This document shows, piece after piece, positions 60,569 through 64,000 of a stretch of DNA of 64,000 bases. This stretch comes from Maribacter sp. (lineage in GTDB: Bacteria; Bacteroidota; Bacteroidia; Flavobacteriales; Flavobacteriaceae). How positions within the stretch are numbered: the first letter of the stretch is position 1; each line of letters starts with the position of its first letter. A model generated the notes under the pieces. It made no database searches. It saw nothing but the letters and a program-made list of their open reading frames with translations, and was not told the origin of the DNA. The stretch covers positions 124,001-188,000 of the forward strand of contig JAHENB010000064.1 in NCBI GenBank assembly GCA_024643345.1. The letters run 5' to 3'. The translations under genes and the position numbers were made by a program.

Positions 60569-62572
60569 ATGGGCATTTTGGATTCAAAAGTTCCTTCCGG
60601 GCCATTGGCCGATAAATGGACAAAACATAAAAACGATATAAATCTGGTAAACCCCGCCAACAAACGAAATATAGACATCATCGTGGTGGGCACTGGGTTG
60701 GCAGGCGGTTCTGCCGCAGCTACATTGGCCGAACTCGGTTACAATGTCAAGACTTTTTGTTATCAGGATTCCCCAAGAAGGGCGCATTCGATCGCCGCGC
60801 AGGGCGGTATCAATGCCGCTAAAAATTACCAGGGCGACGGGGACAGCAATTACCGGTTATTCTATGATACCATTAAAGGTGGCGATTATAGGTCAAGGGA
60901 GGCCAATGTTTATCGATTGGCCGAAGTTTCGGGGAATATCATAGATCAGTGCGTGGCACAAGGAGTGCCCTTTGCAAGGGAATACGGAGGCTTGTTGGAC
61001 AACCGTTCTTTCGGGGGCGTTTTGGTGTCAAGAACCTTTTATGCGAAAGGACAAACCGGACAGCAGTTACTGTTGGGGGCCTACGCAGCCATGAACAGAC
61101 AGATCAATCGAGGAAAGATCACGCCCTTTAACCGGCATGAAATGATGGATCTTGTTCTGGTAAATGGCAAAGCCCGGGGCATTATTGCCAGGGACCTGGT
61201 CACTGGTGCCATCGAAAGGCACTCTGCGCATGCCGTTGTTTTGGCCACAGGAGGATATGGCAATGTTTTTTACCTTTCCACAAACGCTATGGGAAGCAAT
61301 GTCATGGCTGCATGGCGGGCACACCGAAGGGGGGCCTTCTTTGCCAACCCTTGCTTTACACAAATACATCCTACCTGTATTCCCGTATCTGGAGATCACC
61401 AATCGAAATTAACGCTGATGTCAGAATCGCTGCGTAATGATGGCCGTATATGGGTGCCTAAACGATTGGAGGATGCCCAGGCCATCCGCGAAGGCAAGAT
61501 TAAGCCGACCCAGCTCAATGCTGAAGACCGCGATTATTTTTTGGAGAGACGATATCCCGCATTCGGTAACCTGGTTCCAAGGGATGTGGCGTCAAGGGCA
61601 GCAAAAGAACGTTGCGATGCCGGTTTTGGTGTGAACAAAACAGGGGAAGCCGTGTATCTCGATTTTGCCTCCGCCATAACGCGGTACGGGAAAGAACAGG
61701 CAATGATTACGGGCATCAAGAATCCCGATGAAGACACCATACGAAAACTTGGCGAACAGGTCGTTGAGGCCAAATATGGGAACCTTTTCCAGATGTATGA
61801 AAAGATTGTGGATGAAAATCCGTACAAGACGCCCATGAAAATATACCCTGCGGTACATTATACTATGGGCGGTCTTTGGGTAGACTATAATTTACAGACC
61901 ACCATTCCCGGTTGCTATGCCGCGGGCGAGGCAAATTTCAGTGATCACGGGGCCAATCGCCTGGGAGCTTCAGCACTGATGCAGGGATTGGCCGACGGTT
62001 ATTTTGTACTCCCATATACCATTGGGGATTATCTATCGGAAGACATCAGAACCGGTGCCATCCCTACCGATGCCGCGGAATTCGAAGCTGCCGAAAAAGA
62101 CGTAAAACAACGGATAGATCGTTTGATGTCGGGCAGTGGCACCCATTCCGTGGATTACTATCACAAAAAATTGGGCAAAATTATGTGGAACAAATGCGGT
62201 ATGAGCCGTAATGCCAATGATTTAAAGGAAGCTATTGATGAGATTTCCACATTGCGGGCCGATTTCTGGCAGCATGTTCGCATTCCGGGAAGCGCAGACA
62301 GCAAAAATCAAGAATTGGAAAAAGCAGGCCGTGTGGCCGATTTCCTTGAACTGGGTGAGTTGTTTGCCAAAGATGCCCTTACCAGAAACGAATCCTGTGG
62401 CGGGCACTTCCGTGAAGAATACCAAACCCCCGAGGGAGAAGCTTTGCGCGACGATAAGAACTTTAAATTCGTATCGGCCTGGGAATATAAAGGTGAACCC
62501 AAGGATGCCATTTTACACAAAGAAGATCTGATATATGAGAATATCGAATTGAAAACCAGAAGTTATAAATAA
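60569..62572 (+). CDS. sdhA: Succinate dehydrogenase flavoprotein
   Basis: 667 residues. The FAD-binding [20 protein letters not shown], the flavin-histidine region [22 protein letters not shown], and [11 protein letters not shown] are present, as are the substrate arginines ([10 protein letters not shown]). It oxidises succinate to fumarate and donates electrons to SdhB. Same transcript as sdhC and sdhB. Confidence 0.97.
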   Translation: MGILDSKVPSGPLADKWTKHKNDINLVNPANKRNIDIIVVGTGLAGGSAAATLAELGYNVKTFCYQDSPRRAHSIAAQGGINAAKNYQGDGDSNYRLFYDTIKGGDYRSREANVYRLAEVSGNIIDQCVAQGVPFAREYGGLLDNRSFGGVLVSRTFYAKGQTGQQLLLGAYAAMNRQINRGKITPFNRHEMMDLVLVNGKARGIIARDLVTGAIERHSAHAVVLATGGYGNVFYLSTNAMGSNVMAAWRAHRRGAFFANPCFTQIHPTCIPVSGDHQSKLTLMSESLRNDGRIWVPKRLEDAQAIREGKIKPTQLNAEDRDYFLERRYPAFGNLVPRDVASRAAKERCDAGFGVNKTGEAVYLDFASAITRYGKEQAMITGIKNPDEDTIRKLGEQVVEAKYGNLFQMYEKIVDENPYKTPMKIYPAVHYTMGGLWVDYNLQTTIPGCYAAGEANFSDHGANRLGASALMQGLADGYFVLPYTIGDYLSEDIRTGAIPTDAAEFEAAEKDVKQRIDRLMSGSGTHSVDYYHKKLGKIMWNKCGMSRNANDLKEAIDEISTLRADFWQHVRIPGSADSKNQELEKAGRVADFLELGELFAKDALTRNESCGGHFREEYQTPEGEALRDDKNFKFVSAWEYKGEPKDAILHKEDLIYENIELKTRSYK

Positions 62573-62578
62573 GAATCG

Positions 62579-63325
62579 ATGAAGCTGAATCTGAAAATAT
62601 GGCGTCAAAAGGATGCCAAGTCCAAAGGACAAATGGTTGATTACCCCATTAGCGGCATAGAAGGCGATATGTCGTTTCTAGAGATGATGGACGTGCTGAA
62701 CGAGGAACTCATAACCAAAGGTGAAGAGCCCGTGGAGTTCGACCATGATTGTCGGGAAGGCATCTGTGGTTCTTGTTCACTACAGATCAACGGCGAGCCC
62801 CATGGTCCGGATCGCAGGATAACTACCTGCCAATTGCATATGAGAAAATTCAAAGATGGCGATACCATAGTAATAGAACCCTTCCGTGCCACCGCTTTTC
62901 CGGTGATCAAGGACTTGATCGTAGACCGCAGTGCCTTTGACCGTATCCAGCAGGCGGGAGGCTTTATTTCGGTAAATACCTCTGGAAATACCGTAGACGC
63001 CAATGCCATCCCCATCAACAAGCATATTGCGGACGAAGCCATGGACTCAGCAACCTGTATCGGTTGTGGCGCCTGTGTTGCAGCTTGTAAAAATGCAAGC
63101 GCCATGTTGTTCACCTCGGCAAAGGTTTCCCAGTTTGCGCTGTTGCCCCAAGGGCAAGTTGAGGCCATTGACCGGGTTCATCATATGGTACGCCAAATGG
63201 ATCTGGAAGGATTCGGCAATTGCACCAATACAGGTGCCTGTGAGGTCGAGTGTCCTAAAGGAATATCATTGGAAAATATTGCCCGTATGAACCGTGAATT
63301 TTTTAAGGCCAATCTTAAAGGATAA
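62579..63325 (+). CDS. sdhB: Succinate dehydrogenase iron-sulfur protein
   Basis: 248 residues. Three clusters can be read: the 2Fe-2S ligands in CREGICGSC plus a later ITTC, the 4Fe-4S motif [11 protein letters not shown], and the next cluster motif [12 protein letters not shown]. It relays electrons from SdhA to the quinone in SdhC. It ends the operon, followed by a strong terminator. Confidence 0.97.
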   Translation: MKLNLKIWRQKDAKSKGQMVDYPISGIEGDMSFLEMMDVLNEELITKGEEPVEFDHDCREGICGSCSLQINGEPHGPDRRITTCQLHMRKFKDGDTIVIEPFRATAFPVIKDLIVDRSAFDRIQQAGGFISVNTSGNTVDANAIPINKHIADEAMDSATCIGCGACVAACKNASAMLFTSAKVSQFALLPQGQVEAIDRVHHMVRQMDLEGFGNCTNTGACEVECPKGISLENIARMNREFFKANLKG

Positions 63326-63347
63326 ATCACTAATTTAAATCAATATC

Positions 63348-63386
63348 ATCCCAAGTTCTTAATTGAAGAACTTGGGATTATTTTTG
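63348..63386 (+). terminator. Terminator of sdhCAB
   Basis: A perfect 13-bp stem, ATCCCAAGTTCTT (63348-63360) and AAGAACTTGGGAT (63366-63378), with a 5-base loop and TATTTTTG after it. It lies 22 bp past sdhB. Confidence 0.88.
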
Positions 63387-63399
63387 TTATCTTAAACCT

Positions 63400-63879
63400 A
63401 TGGGCGATTACCAATTAGAAGAACGGATCAAGGTGCCTAGGTTCAATGAAGAATCGGGATTCTATACCTCCCCTGAACGATCCAAAATAATGGGAAAGAT
63501 CAGGGGCAAGAACACCAAGCCCGAATTGGCTTTTCGCAAAGCGCTTTACGCAAAAGGTTATCGATACCGGATCGATTATAAAAAACTGATAGGAAAACCC
63601 GATATCGTCATTAAAAAATACCGAACGGTAATTTTTATAGATGGGGCCTTCTGGCATGGCCAAAATTGGGAAGAACGGAAAGAAAGAATCAAGAGCAACA
63701 AGGCGTTTTGGGTTCCGAAAATAGAACGGAACCTGCAACGCGATAGGGAAGTTAACTCGGTATTGACGTCAATGGGCTATACCGTGTTCCGTTTTTGGGA
63801 CCATGAAGTCAAAAAAGAATTGGATCGTTGCCTGGAGACCGTGACTGCGCATTTGGAATCCATGTCACCCAAAAGCTGA
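63400..63879 (+). CDS. Very-short-patch-repair (Vsr) type endonuclease
   Basis: 159 residues. Family features are YTSPERSKIMGKIRGKNTKP, the ALYAKGYRYR stretch, KPDIVIKKYRTVIFIDGAFWHG with its Asp and His, and WVPKIERNLQRDREV. Vsr nicks DNA at T:G mismatches left by deamination of 5-methylcytosine and usually accompanies a Dcm-type methylase. No methylase gene is adjacent in the window, so its partner is elsewhere or lost. The start ATG at 63400 lies 20 bp after the sdhB terminator hairpin. Confidence 0.86.
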   Translation: MGDYQLEERIKVPRFNEESGFYTSPERSKIMGKIRGKNTKPELAFRKALYAKGYRYRIDYKKLIGKPDIVIKKYRTVIFIDGAFWHGQNWEERKERIKSNKAFWVPKIERNLQRDREVNSVLTSMGYTVFRFWDHEVKKELDRCLETVTAHLESMSPKS

Positions 63880-63915
63880 TTCGAATGCCTACTTTTACAA
63901 GATATTACCTCAATT

Positions 63916-64000
63916 ATGAAGTCTTATAAACCTCCCATCCAATCGAAACTTCCCCATGTAAAGACTACCATCTTTACTACCGTTGGGCGATTGGCATTGG
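63916..64000 (+). CDS. Methionine-aminotransferase-like protein, 5' end only
   Basis: 28 codons are visible before the right edge (MKSYKPPIQSKLPHVKTTIF, then TTVGRLAL). The PPIQSKLPHVKTTIF stretch is the characteristic N-terminus of class I/II methionine (YbdL-like) aminotransferases. PLP-binding residues lie outside the window, so the assignment rests on this short sequence. Confidence 0.65.
   Translation, partial: MKSYKPPIQSKLPHVKTTIFTTVGRLAL

Overview
The window looks like a chromosomal segment of a marine Flavobacteriaceae bacterium (Bacteroidota, Maribacter/Zobellia-like). This rests on a complete SUF iron-sulfur operon with flavobacterial accessory genes (DUF59, DUF2480, DUF3078), an sdhCAB operon with a single-polypeptide cytochrome b subunit, many short lipoprotein signal peptides, moderate-to-low GC, and several TAnnTTTG-type promoter elements typical of the phylum. 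I see no rRNA or tRNA genes, no CRISPR array and no intact insertion sequence.

Layout. 1-5.35 kb: same-strand genes (minus) of small membrane proteins. Four are DUF6090 paralogues, one running off the left edge, with a fifth as a pseudogene, plus a DUF2157/GDYXXLXY pair. The gaps hold imperfect inverted repeats resembling integron attC sites, so this may be a gene-cassette array. 5.4-12.9 kb: an esterase, two small proteins, the DabB-DabA inorganic-carbon uptake pair and a DUF1080 protein. 13.6-18.0 kb: a two-gene unit encoding a SIR2-like/TIR protein and a membrane-spanning STAND NTPase carrying four PKD domains; this is a candidate immune or conflict system. 18.2-24.6 kb: hemF, hemB, a serine hydrolase, ogt, a 3'-5' exonuclease, and a membrane/SH3-like gene lying between the exonuclease and a truncated copy of its 3' end.

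24.7-31.0 kb: an RND/MMPL exporter converges on a four-gene minus-strand operon (GNAT acyltransferase, ferritin-like di-iron protein, acyl-ACP-reductase-like protein, BtaA-like/DUF3419 protein). The middle two closely resemble the cyanobacterial alkane pair ADO and AAR; all six di-iron ligands and the reductase active-site cysteine can be located. This is the most unexpected content of the window. 32-43.5 kb: a nuclease, hflX, a long intergenic region with two paired direct repeats, then DUF3078, DUF2480, DUF59, sufE, sufS, sufD, sufC, an AHL-lactonase-like lipoprotein gene inserted in the suf operon, sufB and sufA.

43.6-59.4 kb: two lipoprotein genes (a repeat protein and a choice-of-anchor B protein), thiL, a small zinc-ribbon protein, brnQ, aminopeptidase P, and two large sortilin/BNR beta-propeller proteins bracketing an M28 peptidase and a cyclophilin, consistent with peptide and protein scavenging. 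59.9-64 kb: sdhCAB, a Vsr-type endonuclease and the start of a methionine-aminotransferase-like gene that runs off the right edge.

Gene assignments are from reading motifs and remembered family features; no database search was possible.
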